Positions 35,285 to 48,197 of a DNA stretch of 64,000 nt are shown in pieces (position 1 is the stretch's first letter; each line of letters opens with the position of its first letter). Source of the DNA: Prosopocoilus inquinatus (taxonomy: Eukaryota; Arthropoda; Insecta; Coleoptera; Lucanidae). The position numbers and the translations under genes are program-made. Where the stretch lies: assembly GCA_036172665.1 (NCBI GenBank), contig CM069872.1, positions 38,922,101 to 38,986,100 on the forward strand, in the 5' to 3' direction. The notes under the pieces were generated by a model. The model had not been told where the DNA came from and made no database searches. It worked only from the letters and a program-made list of their open reading frames with translations.

Positions 35285-36705
35285 CGCAATTTTGTGTTAT
35301 AAAAATCATTGTGTGACGAAAAGGATGATAAATAAATAATAAAAGCAAGAGAGAAACCACACCGGCGTCGCTCGTCGTTCACACCATAACTATGATTTTT
35401 TAGGAGGAAAATTTATGCGATTTAAAATTTGAAATATGCAGGATTACTTTTGAAAACGGTTTTCCAAACCGTAACAAGTTGAGTAATTGAAGCGAGAAGG
35501 CGAGATTATTATTTTTTTTATCGTAGGTTTAAGCTTTTGTCTTAATTTGACGATTGCGACACTTTCCGATTCAAAAATGAAAGTATCGGTATTTTAAAAC
35601 TATCGAAAGAAAGGTATCGATGTTCCGATGCCATTCTATAATGGAAAGTGTCGCAATCGTCAAATTAAGACAAAGGCTTAAACCTACGATAAAAAAAATA
35701 ATAATCTCGCCTTCTCGCTTCAATTACTCAACTTGTTACGGTTTGGAAAACCGTTTTCAAAAGTAATCCTGCATATTTCAAATTTTAAATCGCATAAATT
35801 TTCCTCCTAAAAAATCATATTTTTTAGGTATCGATGTTCCGATGCCATTCTATAATGGAAAGTGTCGCAATCGTCAAATTAAGACAAAAGCTTAAACCTA
35901 CGATAAAAAAAATAATAATCTCGCCTTCTCGCTTCAATTACTCAACTTGTTACGGTTTGGAAAACCGTTTTCAAAAGTAATCCTGCATATTTCAAATTTT
36001 AAATCGCATAAATTTTCCTCCTAAAAAATCATATTTTTCTATAATGGAAAGTGTCGCAATCGTCAAATTAAGACAAAAGCTTAAACCTACGATAAAAAAA
36101 ATAATAATCTCGCCTTCTCGCTTCAATTACTCAACTTGTTACGGTTTGGAAAACCGTTTTCAAAAGTAATCCTGCATATTTCAAATTTATGCGATTTAAA
36201 ATTTGAAATATGCAGGATTACTTTTGAAAACGGTTTTCCAAACCGTAACAAGTTGAGTAATTGAAGCGAGAAGGCGAGATTATTATTTTTTTTATCGTAG
36301 GTTTAAGCTTTTGTCTTAATTTGACGATTGCGACACTTTCCATTATAGAATGGCATCGGAACATCGATACCTTTCTTTCGATAGTTTTAAAATACCGATA
36401 CTTTCATTTTTGAATCGGAAAGTGTCGCAATCGTCAAATTAAGACAAAAGCTTAAACCTACGATAAAAAAAATAATAATCTCGCCTTCTCGCTTCAATTA
36501 CTCAACATGTTACGGTTTGGAAAACCGTTTTCAAAAGTAATCCTGCATATTTCAAATTTTAAATCGCATAAATTTCCCTCCTAAAAAATCATAGTTATGG
36601 TGTGAACGACGAGCGACGCCGGTGTGGTTTCTCTCTTGCTTTTATTATTTATTTATCATCCTTTTCGTCACACAATGATTTTTATAACACAAAATTGCGT
36701 TTTTT
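35285..36705. repeat. Large palindromic array of six near-identical units
   Basis: A unit of about 180 bp (from GGAAAGTGTCGCAATCGTC to TTTCCTCCTAAAAAATCATA) occurs six times: inverted at about 35391-35566, direct at 35640-35825, 35854-36036 and 36046-36187 (truncated), inverted at 36188-36340, direct at 36419-36594. The outer 350 bp on each side (35285-35640 and 36345-36705) mirror each other, so a short frame starting MNDERRRCGF appears on opposite strands at both edges; it is not a gene. Copies differ at only a few positions. Either very recent amplification or conversion, or an assembly artefact. Confidence 0.8.
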
Positions 36706-36774
36706 GGGTATAGACCCAAAAAATATCGATACTTATAAAATTATCGAAGCATCGCATGCACCCCTAATTACAAG

Positions 36775-38990
36775 CATGTCTACAAAATAGCGCAGTCTTC
36801 ACATTTATCAGTGTTACTATTGGTGTTAGATGCGAAAACAATGAAAGACGATTTAGATTTGGTAAATATTTTATCATTGAGTTTAAATGAGTAACATATA
36901 CATGTAATATCACTTGCATTATCAGTGTCATATCAGTTCAGGCTTAAGAATTTTTTTCTGTGTTTAATCGATTAAATATTATGTTCAAACGTATCTAATA
37001 ATTACATTATTCTATTAGTTAAATCATAAAATGGTATGAATTGTAAAATCTATTAAAATTAGAACCTTCCAAATATTTATTTATTTTACTTAACGAATAT
37101 CAAATCTACAAGATGACACATTTTTTGATGGTGTTATAGTACTTTGTTCTATTATATTTATGCAATCTTCAAAATAGTCCAGGAAGTTTCGAAAGTCGAG
37201 CTCGAGAATTTGAATTTTCGTTCATCAAAATAACCCCTTGTAGTATCAATGCCCAATGCCATTCTTTCTGCTCTGCCCGTCTTTAACGTTCTAAAGTTAA
37301 CATCTTTAATCAGAATTAAAACATCCTTGATGCAGCCGTCGCCATCAGACAAACAGTGAAAGTCTCACACTTCTCACTTCTTTTTACCATGCATTCAAGT
37401 TGATAAACAACGTCCTCAAGGATAAAATCCGAAGCAAATAACAAATTGGTTCGTTGCTTCGTCTTAAGGTTCATGCAGAATAATAAATAGAATATGCCAG
37501 AGCATTTTTTCAATGTGTTCCAAATTCGAAAGTACATAGTTATTCCCAAAATAAGTGACAATGGAGGAAATCAGCTTCTCATATAAAAGCAGATCGTTTT
37601 CCAGGATGTGCGCAAGTTCTAGAACTTTCTAGGAAGTTCAAGACGCTTCGAAATTCGAGCACGCACGAAAAATTGAATTCTCGTAGTGTTGGTTCATCCA
37701 AGGATAAGTGACAATAGAAAACCTAATCAAAAACCATTTGGAACCTTTAGTTCAAATTTTGAAACTAAAATTAAAACCAAACCGATTTGAGAAAGGCGAT
37801 ACGAATTTCTAGACTTCTCCGGAAGGTTTTTTTTCTTTTGTTCTTTTGTATATCATGCTTTCAGAGAAAAGTCAGAAAAGGCAAGTTCTAAATCAGAATT
37901 GTTCTAGAAGGAACGAATCTATTTGGATTGGAATATGCGGGAATTTCGAGCAGAAATAGAACAGAAAATTCGAAAAACCATGGGGTCTATTTTGTACCAA
38001 ACCGTTAAATTTTGTTGCTATGGTAACAACCAATCATGGAATTGTATTTTAAATTTTAAAGGACCTCTAAATTTTAAAAATTAATAACAACCGAGAGTCT
38101 AACGGATATCAGCGAGAGTAAGTTCAGCAAGTCTAAATTTGGACGACTTTAACACGCTTTCCAATTGAAAGAATATGAAAACCATACTTACTTCTTTTGA
38201 AGCAAAATTTTGAGTTAATTTGTTTCTGTTAGGCCAGGATACAACATAATGGTTATAACATGTGTTTAAATGAAAATCTAGTTCAGTATGTTGAGACATT
38301 ACATATGTTGCATTTGAGTTCAACCGACAAGCTGTCAAATCCAACGTCAAAATGGGTTCTTTTTATTATTTCATTATTATTAGTGGTTTTACGTTAAAAC
38401 CAGCTTTTCCAAAATTATTCTTTTCTGCAAAGTACAAAAAAAATGCCAGAAAAGTCAGTTGTAATCGATAGCTGTTTTTGTAATAATCGCAAAATAATTC
38501 CTTCAATAAAAGTTCGAAATTATCCAAGACCTAAAGTACAAAATTATCCAAGATTTTGTTTCAAAATTTTGGTCAGTTTTTTTGTTTTTTTTTTTTTTTT
38601 TCATTGAGACACTCGTTACACGGTGTCCCGCCTCAGTTGTACAACACATACTTTGCCAGCGTAGTTTTAACATTAACTTCAGAGACAGTGTGTCAGTGTC
38701 GTAGTGTATACATAAAAGAATAATAAATAAATGAAAACGTTAAAAATGGTAAAAGTAATCAAAAGTATTGGAATTCGAACTCGGGGCATTCGGGAGCCGA
38801 AAAATTAAACACGATACGCTATTTTCTTTTTTTTTAATTCAAGAAAATTATTATTATTCATCCAGATAAATAGCGTTTTGATGATGCGGAGAACATTCAA
38901 GCAAATCAGTAAAAAATAACAGCAGGTTGACTGAACAACCTAAGGTTGACCGAACCTAGGCCGGATGATCGAAAAAGTTGGAAATAAGTA
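36775..38990. other. Intergenic DNA, no gene seen
   Basis: Short frames only. A poly(T) run lies at 38580-38600. GGAATTCGAACTCGGGGCA at 38768 resembles a tRNA-type B box but no tRNA fold or A box could be made, so no SINE is claimed. Confidence 0.4.
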
Positions 38991-38993
38991 TAC

Positions 38994-39921
38994 ATATGAA
39001 GGGTCCAGGGAAAGAACGTGTCAAGTCACAGTTTCATAATTTTAAAGGAGAGCATTTTAAAAGTTTCTCTACTTACTTCCGTTTACGTATGTTTCTTATA
39101 CTGTTCTTATATTTTTTCTTAAATTTTTATTTTATTTTAAAGCTAAGAATACAACAAAATAAAGCAGTGTTATGTGGAAATTAATATAATTAAAGGAAAA
39201 AATACGTAACATACAAAATTACAGGGAAAAAACGTGTTTAATCCAGAATTTACACAGTAAAATAAACACTAATGAGGCAAACTTTGGTAATATATTTTAG
39301 GAGCTGGATTGCCGCATATTTTTCTTTAGAAATTAATTTTCAGCTTATCTATCAAAGAATGAGAAGCATCTATTAATTCAATTCTTGTCTCTAAAAAAAA
39401 ATACTTTGTACGTATAAGTTATTTAGGTATGTTAAAAGTCCGAGAAGTGACGTTTTTGTAAAACTAACAGTTAGTACCGTAATATTTCTGTATACAGTGT
39501 GTCCCTGGATTTACATTACGATATGTACAATGGACCAAAAATTTTTGAATTCAGATGTCATGCTTTGCAGTTCAGGTGTGCTTGGTGTGAAAATAGAAAG
39601 AAAAGTTGAATTACTGAAAATTACTAATAATAATAATAATAATAAAATTATAAATAGTATTTCAGTAAAGTTGTAAAATATTAACGCCATCTACATAAGC
39701 TGGCAGCGTTAATTTCTTGCAATGTACAGAAATATTAATTTTCTGTAAACGGAAAAACGCTTATGGACTTAACATGTTCTTTCCCTTTCTGTATTTAATA
39801 TTTTGAAACTGAGCATGGTTTTCGACTTTATATTACATATTTTCGATTGTACAGACTAAAGTGTACAAGATACCATCAGAAATTTTGGACTTAGCACGTT
39901 CTTTCCCTGTACCCTTCATAT
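38994..39921. mobile_element. Foldback element with repeated AGGGAAAGAACGTG motifs
   Basis: Ends ATATGAAGGGTCCAGGGAAA (left) and, reverse-complemented, ATATGAAGGGTACAGGGAAA (right). The terminal AGGGAAAGAACGTG motif is repeated internally at about 39222 (AGGGAAAAAACGTG) and in inverse at about 39770. An end-like TACAGTGTGTCCCTGG at about 39493 and an (AAT)n run at 39627-39645 lie inside. The 68-residue frame at 38978-39184 is hydrophobic low-complexity and not supported as a gene. Confidence 0.6.
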
Positions 39922-40475
39922 AATACATTGACTCGTAATCCCAAGTAATGATTAAACTCATCTCTAACTAAAGTTGTGATTGAAGCAAACAAGAAATGAT
40001 ATAGCTTTGTGCCAATGATGAATGAACCTTACTATGAGAATTAGTTACACGATAATTGATATAAAACTAAGTCAACTCTTGTTTATTTTGATCATAATTT
40101 ACGTTGAAGACGACTTTAAGCATAAGATTAGAATGCGTGTTATTGTTAAGTAAATTTTAATTATTTATTTAAAACAGTGTGATACGGCGAAAACAAGATT
40201 TATACTTCAAGAGTTGGATAATCGGAAGTATACTGTATCAAGATAAAAGATTTACTTGGTCAGCTTCAAGAATTTTCCGTACAACTTAAATTCAACTTCT
40301 ATAATAAGAGTTCAATACGCCCGTCATTTCTTCGAAACCAAGCAAAAATTTTTCGCCATTTTTTCAAAATCTCTTTTCTCACCCGAATAAACGCATCAGA
40401 GATTTCTTTTCTTTCTCTCATTCAAAGCTTGAACGGGTTCAAAGTAAAGCAAAGATTTGAAATAATCTCAGGGTG

Positions 40476-40615
40476 CTTATTCTCGAATCGAGGGAACAAA
40501 CTCGCAAGAGAACGTGACGTCAAAATGATGCAGTGCTCCTACGATTTGCACGAGAGTTTACGTCATTTTGACGTCACGTTCTCTTGCGTATCTGTTCCTC
40601 CGATTTGAGAATAAG
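40476..40615. repeat. Hairpin MITE with TGACGTCA-related arms, 140 bp
   Basis: A perfect 26-bp inverted repeat (40503-40528 and 40563-40588) contains GAACGTGACGTCAAAATGA; the outer part continues less perfectly (CTTATTCTCGAATCG against CGATTTGAGAATAAG). Each arm contains GTGACGTCA, close to a cAMP-response element. Loop of 34 nt. No coding capacity. Confidence 0.7.
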
Positions 40616-40619
40616 GCTC

Positions 40620-43600
40620 TTAGAAGGTCTATACTAAAGGACAGTTCCATTGTGCGAGAAACAAGAACTATCTAATTTGTAAAGATTACAATGGTTTCTT
40701 AAATTGGACTGCAGAAAAAGCGGGAATTTGAACCATAACCGAAATCGACCCACTAGAGCCGACTAACGAGTGGTGTAAGTTTGAGCTGCTCCCCACACCG
40801 TACCTGGCCTGTTTTCTAGCAGGCAGTAATCGACCTGAAACGATTTCGTTTCGATTTTGCATTTTTAACAGAACTTGGTTCTGTTAGTCTTATTTTGAAG
40901 TCAAAAATCAACCCTATTTCTTGGTCTCCAATAATATCAGATGCTCTCTCACTAAGTTTTCTTTTTGTACTTCCACACTTCCGATCTCGATGAATTTCCA
41001 TCCATCTGCCTATTCAAAGATGAAAGCCCGTATCCACTAACGCTTCCGTGCACACATGACAGTAACAAATAATACAAAGATTATCTAAAATGTGTGAATG
41101 GAAGTTTCGAATCGCGTAAATTTTGGATACCCTTGGAACATGTCTTTGTTAGCTTTATAAATTAAAACAACACTTTGTTAGTGCGAATTTAAATAAACCA
41201 GTTCGAATTTAATGTTGTTTATATTTTGATCGTTCTCAATTAAGACAAGATTTCAAGATTCCATGGGTACCGTTGACTTGGGTTTTATTGCTCTCACGAT
41301 ATATACAGGTTGTGTCACATGTGATTGATTATAGCAATGGATGGGTGCTTTCAGAATTAAATATGTCCTTTTCTGATAACGCTCATTCGCTGGATCGCTT
41401 AATAGCATATGAATGATGTCGGTGGGGTTATTAAAATTATTTTCATTCCTCATTGCTCTAACGTATATTCTACAATCACAGGTAACTGGCACGATCTGTA
41501 TAGGTAGAAATCCACATATTTCTTATGTTATGAGGTGATATGTTAATTGTTTTATTGTTCTGCATTTTAATACGTAATTATATTCGATACTGTGAATATA
41601 AAATGCGTAATATTTTTTTTATTGCTTTTTATCGATATATATTTTATCCGTTTTTTTTTACCATACATCGAAATCGCGATGATTTTAATAAGGAAAGACC
41701 TTTGGCGTGATGACTTTTATAAACGAATTAAACTCATTAAAACTAAGGTTGGATCGACGTCAATTCATCCTGAGCTGTTTCTGGAGAAAAAGCACACCTA
41801 CCCATTAAAAATGTCCTTGTTGCAACGCAGTGCGCTTCGCAATATTTCCTCGTGAAAAATAGAATCAGCACGTTTTCGTGGGGCACACAACAACAACGGC
41901 AATTAAGTATATCGGCGTTACATTATTGCAAGTGCTGTTTGTTTTTTAAGAATTAGTGTCATTGCGTACATTTCTTTAAAATACTTTCGATTGAAATATA
42001 CATATGCTGCGGAAAAATAGAAGAAATTCTATACTTGAACCTTTACAAGACTTGAAATAATTCTAAATTTGTCTTTTTTTTTCTTCTTCTGTCTTTCTTT
42101 TTTACTTTGATAATTTTTAAAATGTAGAAAAAGCGAACCGTTTGTTAAAAGCATAACTTTTATGGTTTGTTCATGTCTTGTAAAGTAATGAGAAAAAATA
42201 TTATTCGATTAGAATTAATGTGTGAACGTGTGTTTTTTTTTACTGTCAAATTTAATAAGAGGTTGAAAGGTCAAAGTATAGTATTTACCAAAAATTCCCC
42301 ATACATTAAGTCGCAAATTAAATCTATTTTTTTCTGTTCTTTTGTTACCTTAATTAGTGCCAATTAAAATTGCAAATAATGACAACACAAGCATTACGTA
42401 ACTATTACTTATCGCAATAAGGAGCACAAGTCTTACAATTGAAATCTGTTGAAGATGAACGCATTTTTTTAATAGTTGAGTTTAAGTGATAGTATACAGA
42501 TCGTTTTTTTTTATTATGTGCCGATTGGATCAATCTGAGTTAAGAGTGCGACATGACCTCAGAGTGCAAGCGACAAAGCTGTTTAACAAAAATTAAAAGG
42601 AGATAGCTAGAGAAAATTATGAATAGATGGATCGGCAAATAATAGAAAAAATGACTGTACGTTGCAAAATATAAAATAATTAGGAGTATATTTTTTTATA
42701 TTGGTGATATAAAAAAAAGTTTTAAGCAAAACCTTTCAGGCAAATAAGTAAGAGTATGAGTAAGAAATGCATTTGCATCCGTTACAATTTCACTTTCATT
42801 AGCATTAGATTTCTCTGCAGTTCATTAGAGATAAGTCGCAGGCGAAACTTTGAAACGTGCTCAAAAGCAACTCTGTTGAATCAACTGCAAACTAATTATA
42901 AATAATGCACGGATCTAAATTATTTTATAAATGTAAGTCTCTGAATGTAGAAATAAAATTTCGAATTTATTGTTTTTACTTGTTCACGGTTTTGTAATAA
43001 ATTTCCTGTGGTAACTTTATGACACTTTTTATTTGCTTTAAATCGGGTAAATCGCGTTGCAATTGTAAATGAAATCGTAATTGAAAAATTTGAATTGCCT
43101 AAGAATTACCTATGTACGTCGCAACGCTCAAAGCGGTCGGTGGCGATTTGTGAAAGTCGTCATTTTCCTAATTTTATCGTCAAACATAGCGTATTCATAC
43201 GTACCTGTTTTAAACTTTTCCTTCCGTCATGGAACGAAAATTTGGGTTGAAGCGAGTTTTACAAAAAAAAAAAGAAAATAATTCAGGTCACAATTCGCGG
43301 CGAACACGTGCGCACGCCTTTTACTGGGCGATTCGAAAATTCGCCTCTGCTTTCCACCACCGGTTTCCACGATGAGCCGCTCTCTGCTTGGAACCCGCGA
43401 AGAACTAATCGGCCAATTTAAAATGCAATAGTAAAATTTGATTGCGACAATCCCACTATTGAAACCCAATATAACTTCACCTGCCCCACTCTGCCACTGG
43501 TGCTCAGGTGTGTAATGTACCTAACTGATAATATTTGTGCACACCGCTTGGTTTATAAACATTTCGTTGTACTTTGGTATTAAGTGCAGCCTTGCATTGA

Positions 43601-44329
43601 TATTTTGCACGATGGAATCTTCTACCCACTCATAACGTACTACATGCAACTTCAGAACCAAATTAGAATATTTCATCGAAGAAAAATCCAAATTTAATTT
43701 CTGGGGAAGTACCAGTACCTATTACTAGAGCCCGATGCCAAAGACGAAAAAAATTGAAATGAAAATATAGTGGGATTATTTAAAACTTGCCTCTCGCCAC
43801 GTTGTTTAATTGGAAAAATCTCAATAAAAACCATTCTTGATAATGCCACCATGCAAACTGTGAAATAGCAAGTCCCTTATATTGGGTGTTACGATATTCC
43901 TGCATACCGATGATATGCAATAAAAACTGAATAAAAAGTCTCTTTACGATTTTTAGATTAATCCAAAACTTTTCTAGTTAGAGGTTTCAATCGAATAGGT
44001 CTGTTCAGGACCAGAGGAAGGGTAGTCGGCTCCCTTATGTAAAACAGTAACCAGCGCCATTTTCAAGGAAAAAAGAAACAACTTCACGTGTAATAGTGTA
44101 AGTAATTCCACAATTGCCAGATTTTTTTTTTAATTCGAATATATCCATTATTTTTCCAGAATTTACGTTAAAAAGTTAATTTTGACAAGTTTTCGCTGAA
44201 CTTTGAACTAGTTTAAATGATTGCTACCGAAATTAACTCGTAATTTAAAAGGTAACCATTATAAGAAAATTTCCTAATTTTAAAGTGTGTACAGTGTTGC
44301 CAACCGTGTTGACCTTTTCTCAATTTTAT
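40620..44329. other. Intergenic DNA, no gene seen
   Basis: No exon recognised. At 41303-41330 TATACAGGTTGTGTCAC resembles a foldback terminus without partner. A GC-richer patch at 43290-43500 differs from the AT-rich surroundings and could be regulatory. Remaining frames are short, and many are rich in F, I, L and K from AT bias. Confidence 0.35.
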
Positions 44330-45110
44330 TATTTTTTCGGTGAGTGGGAACAGTTTTTTTTTCCGGCATTTTATTTTTTAATTTTTGCTCAGGTTGAATA
44401 GAACTAGATTGGGTTAAGTTGACGTTGATTCATTTTAATTGACTGATTGAATAATTTTTTTACAATTTCATTCTTTGTACTAAACGAAGTTAGGTTGACA
44501 TCAGATGTTTTGGCATTACGTGAACTTCATTTATTTGATTTTTTTAATCTTTACTTTTGATTTATTTTTTTTTAATTGTTAATCTTTTACTTTTGTTAGA
44601 TGAATGTAGGTCAGATGGGTTGATTTGATCTTGAGATTTGTTGAGCTTAACTTTAATCCATAAATTTTAACATTTTTTTAATTTTAATTTTTTTAAATTT
44701 TTTTGTCAAATTTCTTTGACAGTTTTCAGTTGAACTTGAGATTTGTTGAGGTTCATTTTAATCAGTATATAACATTTTATTTTGTCTTTCTACTTTTATT
44801 TTTTAAATATTGTTTTAAATTTTTAACTTCGGTTGAATGGAATTGGCTTGATTACGTTGACTTTGAAAATCTTTTATCATTTTTAATTTTTTGCTTCAAT
44901 TGAATGCAGTTAAGTTGAGTTCAGTTGAGTTGGGTTGACTTTGATCTGTTTTATTTTTATTTTTTGCATTTTAAAATATTTGCTTCAATTGAATGGAGTT
45001 AGGGGTTGACCTTGAAATTTGTTGAGCTTGATTTTAACATTTTTTTTACTTTCATTTTTTAAAATGTTTCCTTTTCTTATTTTTTTTTTACTTAGATCGA
45101 TTGGAATTAG
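44330..45110. repeat. Degenerate T-rich tandem repeat of about 80-110 bp units
   Basis: Repeated blocks combine a T-rich stretch with (C)TTCAATTGAATGGAGTTAG and GTTGACCTTGAAATTTGTTG-type sequence (for example near 44400, 44600, 44720, 44830, 44900 and 44990). Spacing and sequence vary, so this is an old array. The 66-residue frame within (44703-44903) is a by-product. Confidence 0.55.
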
Positions 45111-45715
45111 TTTGCCTTGCTTACCGCCATCCGCCGGCCCCGGGTCTATTTAAAACTATGCAGTGACAAATATTTAAAAACAAAATCATTTTGTGTATGT
45201 TAAAAACTTTCCTAGATTATGTAACAAAGCCGGTATTTTTGTTATAATATACTAATGGCATTAGAGCTGATAATAAAATCCAAGCAACATGAAAAAGTTG
45301 AATAACCATATATCTGAATTTAACGTATAATTAAGGATAAAATATCCGCGAGGTAGTTGTTGGAACAACGTGTTCCATATACTAAATGCTATCGCGATCG
45401 TTGGAAACAGTGGGCGCAGACATGCTAGCACATAGGATGCTATTGTGCTAATTGGTTTAAGTAAGCAGCCAAAAACTACAAAATTCATAAAATCGCGTTT
45501 ACGTACATTAAAACCAACATGTATGTATCATATATCATAATTAAACACGTTTAATGTAATGAAGGCTAATTAGTAACATTTTGTGGCCTACTGAAGTAAT
45601 GCAGTACAAATAAACATTAATTTGGAATAAGTACATTAGTAAAATTAATAAATTAGTAAAAATTTGCACTCAGTACACCGAAGTGGCGTATTATATACGT
45701 ATATTAAAAAAAAAA

Positions 45716-45762
45716 GCGTTCGTAGGATGTCACTGTTTAAACTATTGTTTAAAACATATACG
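45716..45762 (+). repeat. Fragment of hammerhead-repeat second module
   Basis: AGCGTTCGTAGGATGTCACT followed by GTTTAAACTATT matches the far end of the 48-kb copy (GCGATCGTAGGATGTCACTG). No ribozyme part remains. Confidence 0.45.
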
Positions 45763-45890
45763 TTGACCATAAGCGTTTAATAAATACATCAAAATCAACA
45801 AATTACCAAAACATGGTTGAATATACGTATATTAAACTACAACTGCATTTTGGTATGTTGCTTGGGAAAGTAATAAATGTTGATTTAATC

Positions 45891-46130
45891 CAGTGTTTCT
45901 CAACCTGGGTTTCACAAAACCCCAGGGTTCCGCACAGGGGTGTCCGGGATTCCTCGTCAAATAAAAAGGGAAATCACACCACAGAACAGAAGATGTGTCA
46001 TGTAAAAGTAGCATAATGTCGATATTTTGAGGAAACATTAGATATCTCGTATTTTAGTGCTAAAGGGGTTCCTCAGAAAAAAATATAAATGCTCTAGGGT
46101 TCCTCGCTTTAAAAAGGTTGAGAAGCACTG
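45891..46130. mobile_element. hAT-type MITE, 240 bp, with 8-bp target duplication
   Basis: Left end CAGTGTTTCTCAACCTGGG and reverse-complemented right end CAGTGCTTCTCAACCTTTT are classic hAT termini. Flanks ATTTAATC (45883-45890) and GTTTAATC (46131-46138) form an 8-bp duplication with one mismatch. Internal GGGTTCCTC motifs are repeated. No coding capacity. Confidence 0.85.
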
Positions 46131-46609
46131 GTTTAATCGAATGGAATTATTTTATTCAATTCTTATCTTTTAGTACCATCTTAATTTCTGTGTGCGCATA
46201 TATCAATCTTGCGTCACCCTGTATAAGAGTATATTTCAATTTATCGCTTAAACCTCAGAATGCAAAAATAATACAAGAGTGTTGCTTAAGTTTTCCACAA
46301 AATATCCATATCTATAACATCCGAATTTATGTAAAATCAAAACGTGCGCTGTGAACGGATCGAAAATTTAGAAAAATCCTTAAAAATCAATACAAAAGTT
46401 AAACGAATTGCAAATTGAACTTGTTCTATTAAGTATATTATAAGATCTTGACAGTTGACCTTCATATCTGTAACACTCCAGGAGCTTTAAATTAAGCTTG
46501 GCTCTTACCTTGAAGACAGTTTAATTTACAAAGCAAATAAGTTCTATATCCATTTTTCATTTGTGATTAGATTTTAATGCGTATTTACCTGATGAGAGTA
46601 ACAAAGGTA

Positions 46610-47130
46610 ATAAACCAAATAATTTGGTGTGAAGCTATAAATATTTCTGGGAAAATTCGAAGCACCGAGCGGTTAATATTATGCGGAATGTTTTTTTTGC
46701 TTAAAATGATTATAAAAACAAAACATCAAAGGTCATTTACATAATCATAAAATAGCGTTGTTAATTTGAGCTTTGCGGAATAACATTTCCTATTTATGTT
46801 GTGTCTGTGTGCAACAAGAACAGGAAATTTTAATTCAAATTGCCTGCGTCTTTTTATGTTTCTTTTGCAACAAATTCTAATAGTGCTATAATTTTCTTTT
46901 TATCTCTGTAAGACTTTTGGAACTATGCACAATATGATCTTCAATTTCCAGCCAAATTCATTTCTTATTAGCAGTAAAAGTGTTTGCAAAACTGCAAATG
47001 TAGTTCTGTCGTTATCTTTATTTACAAAAAAGAAAACATTCTTTTCCTGAGGAAGCTGTCAAAATACTGCAAAACGTCAGCATTTATATTGACTTTACAA
47101 GTGTTTCGTTAATTATAATGACATATTTTG
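46610..47130 (+). repeat. Dispersed repeat C, copy 1
   Basis: Shares blocks with 52340-52790 in the same order: GTGAAGCTATAAATATT, GGTCATTTACATAATCA, AACATTTCCTATTT, and near the end TCCTGAGGAAGCTGTCAAA followed by AAACGTCAGC. The last block resembles a motif common at the 3' ends of some retroelements. No protein match was recognised, so class is unknown. Confidence 0.55.
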
Positions 47131-48197
47131 TCATAAATTGTTTTCCGTGGCTTTTCCAGATGAAGAAATCTTGAAAGTTGATCTAAGATATTCAGATCGT
47201 CCCTTGCGTAAATTAACAACAAATGGCGGTAAATATAGACCATGTTAAATGGTGTGTAAATTATTTTTTTAATTAAATTGGATTATGCTTCTTTGCAAGT
47301 AAAAACTGTACATTTTTGGCGAAATCTAGTATCACTAGTCACATTTTATTAAATTAGTATCAATTTTCAACATTCCAAGCTTCATACCCAGAGGAAAAAA
47401 AAAAATCATTTCCTGCGCAGTTTTTAACGAAGAGTCGCATAGTGTGAATAATTGTCGGACGTTGTAATATGTAATACATCCTGTATATTTAAATATATGC
47501 ATGCAGTGTTTCCTAGAAAAAATAAATACACTGAAAGAAATAGTAGGTGTCATTCAAGATCAAAACTCAAAAAGTGCTATTTAGGTGGTCCTCCTCCATT
47601 TGTGTACAATTTTGACATTCTACTAAACTTAACGTAAGTTTCGATCCAAATTTGAAAAAATAAATCTTATTTTAGGATGTTGTTATTACGTTTTAAATAA
47701 AATTGCGAACTTTGAGTTTAAGTAGATTTATTGAAAAAGTCATGTGGTGGTGATAATTTGAAACAAATCAAATTGAATTCGATTACACAGAAATAGTGTC
47801 CATTTTCTTCTCTACATTTAAGTTCATATGTATTTTATTTAATAAAAAAATTTATAATTGAATAGGGACCGTTTTTAAAGTCCATAATAGGACTTTAAAG
47901 GTACGTTAAAATTTAAAAAAAAAACACCTTTATTTTGTATTGTTAAAGTGACTTTAAATGAGGGTCTCCTTTAGTGTTATTTTGAAAACGGATACTTAAC
48001 ATGAAGCAAATTGTATTTTACTAGTATGTTATTAATTTTTAATTTTTTCCTCTCTTGATTTAATATGTTGATTAATTACTGATTAACTGAACTCTAATGC
48101 AATTCAAATGGAAACCTTTTTGTGTAGCTACGTAAAACTGTTGACTCTTGGAGATAATAACAATAACAAATGAAGCAACAGACCAGGAGACCGAAAA

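Larger units (their letters stand above)
34233..36766. mobile_element. hAT-like non-autonomous element, 2.5 kb, with 8-bp target duplication
   Basis: Termini TAGGGATGCAT (34233) and, reverse-complemented, TAGGGGTGCAT (ending 36766) match at 10 of 11 positions. Direct flanks ATTACATG (34225-34232) and ATTACAAG (36767-36774) form an 8-bp duplication with one mismatch, as expected for hAT transposition. Subterminal TATCGATAC motifs occur near both ends and again internally. Contents: a nested MITE with a hammerhead (34391-34790), an unrecognised stretch (34795-35284) and a large inverted array (35285-36705). No transposase was seen. Confidence 0.75.

Noticed and set aside
35176..36790. Two frames on opposite strands beginning MNDERRRCGF
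   Set aside because: They are the same mirrored sequence at the two edges of the palindromic array, with different ends and no protein-like features.
38768..38795. GGAATTCGAACTCGGGGCA, B-box-like, possible SINE
   Set aside because: No matching A box upstream at the right distance and no second copy in the window.
44703..44903. Hydrophobic 66-residue frame
   Set aside because: Lies in a T-rich tandem repeat; phenylalanine and leucine richness is a composition effect.
47048..47085. CTGAGGA followed by AAAACGTC, hammerhead-like
   Set aside because: No convincing stem II, no GAAA and no stem III; treated as the conserved end of dispersed repeat C instead. The same holds for 52698-52733.
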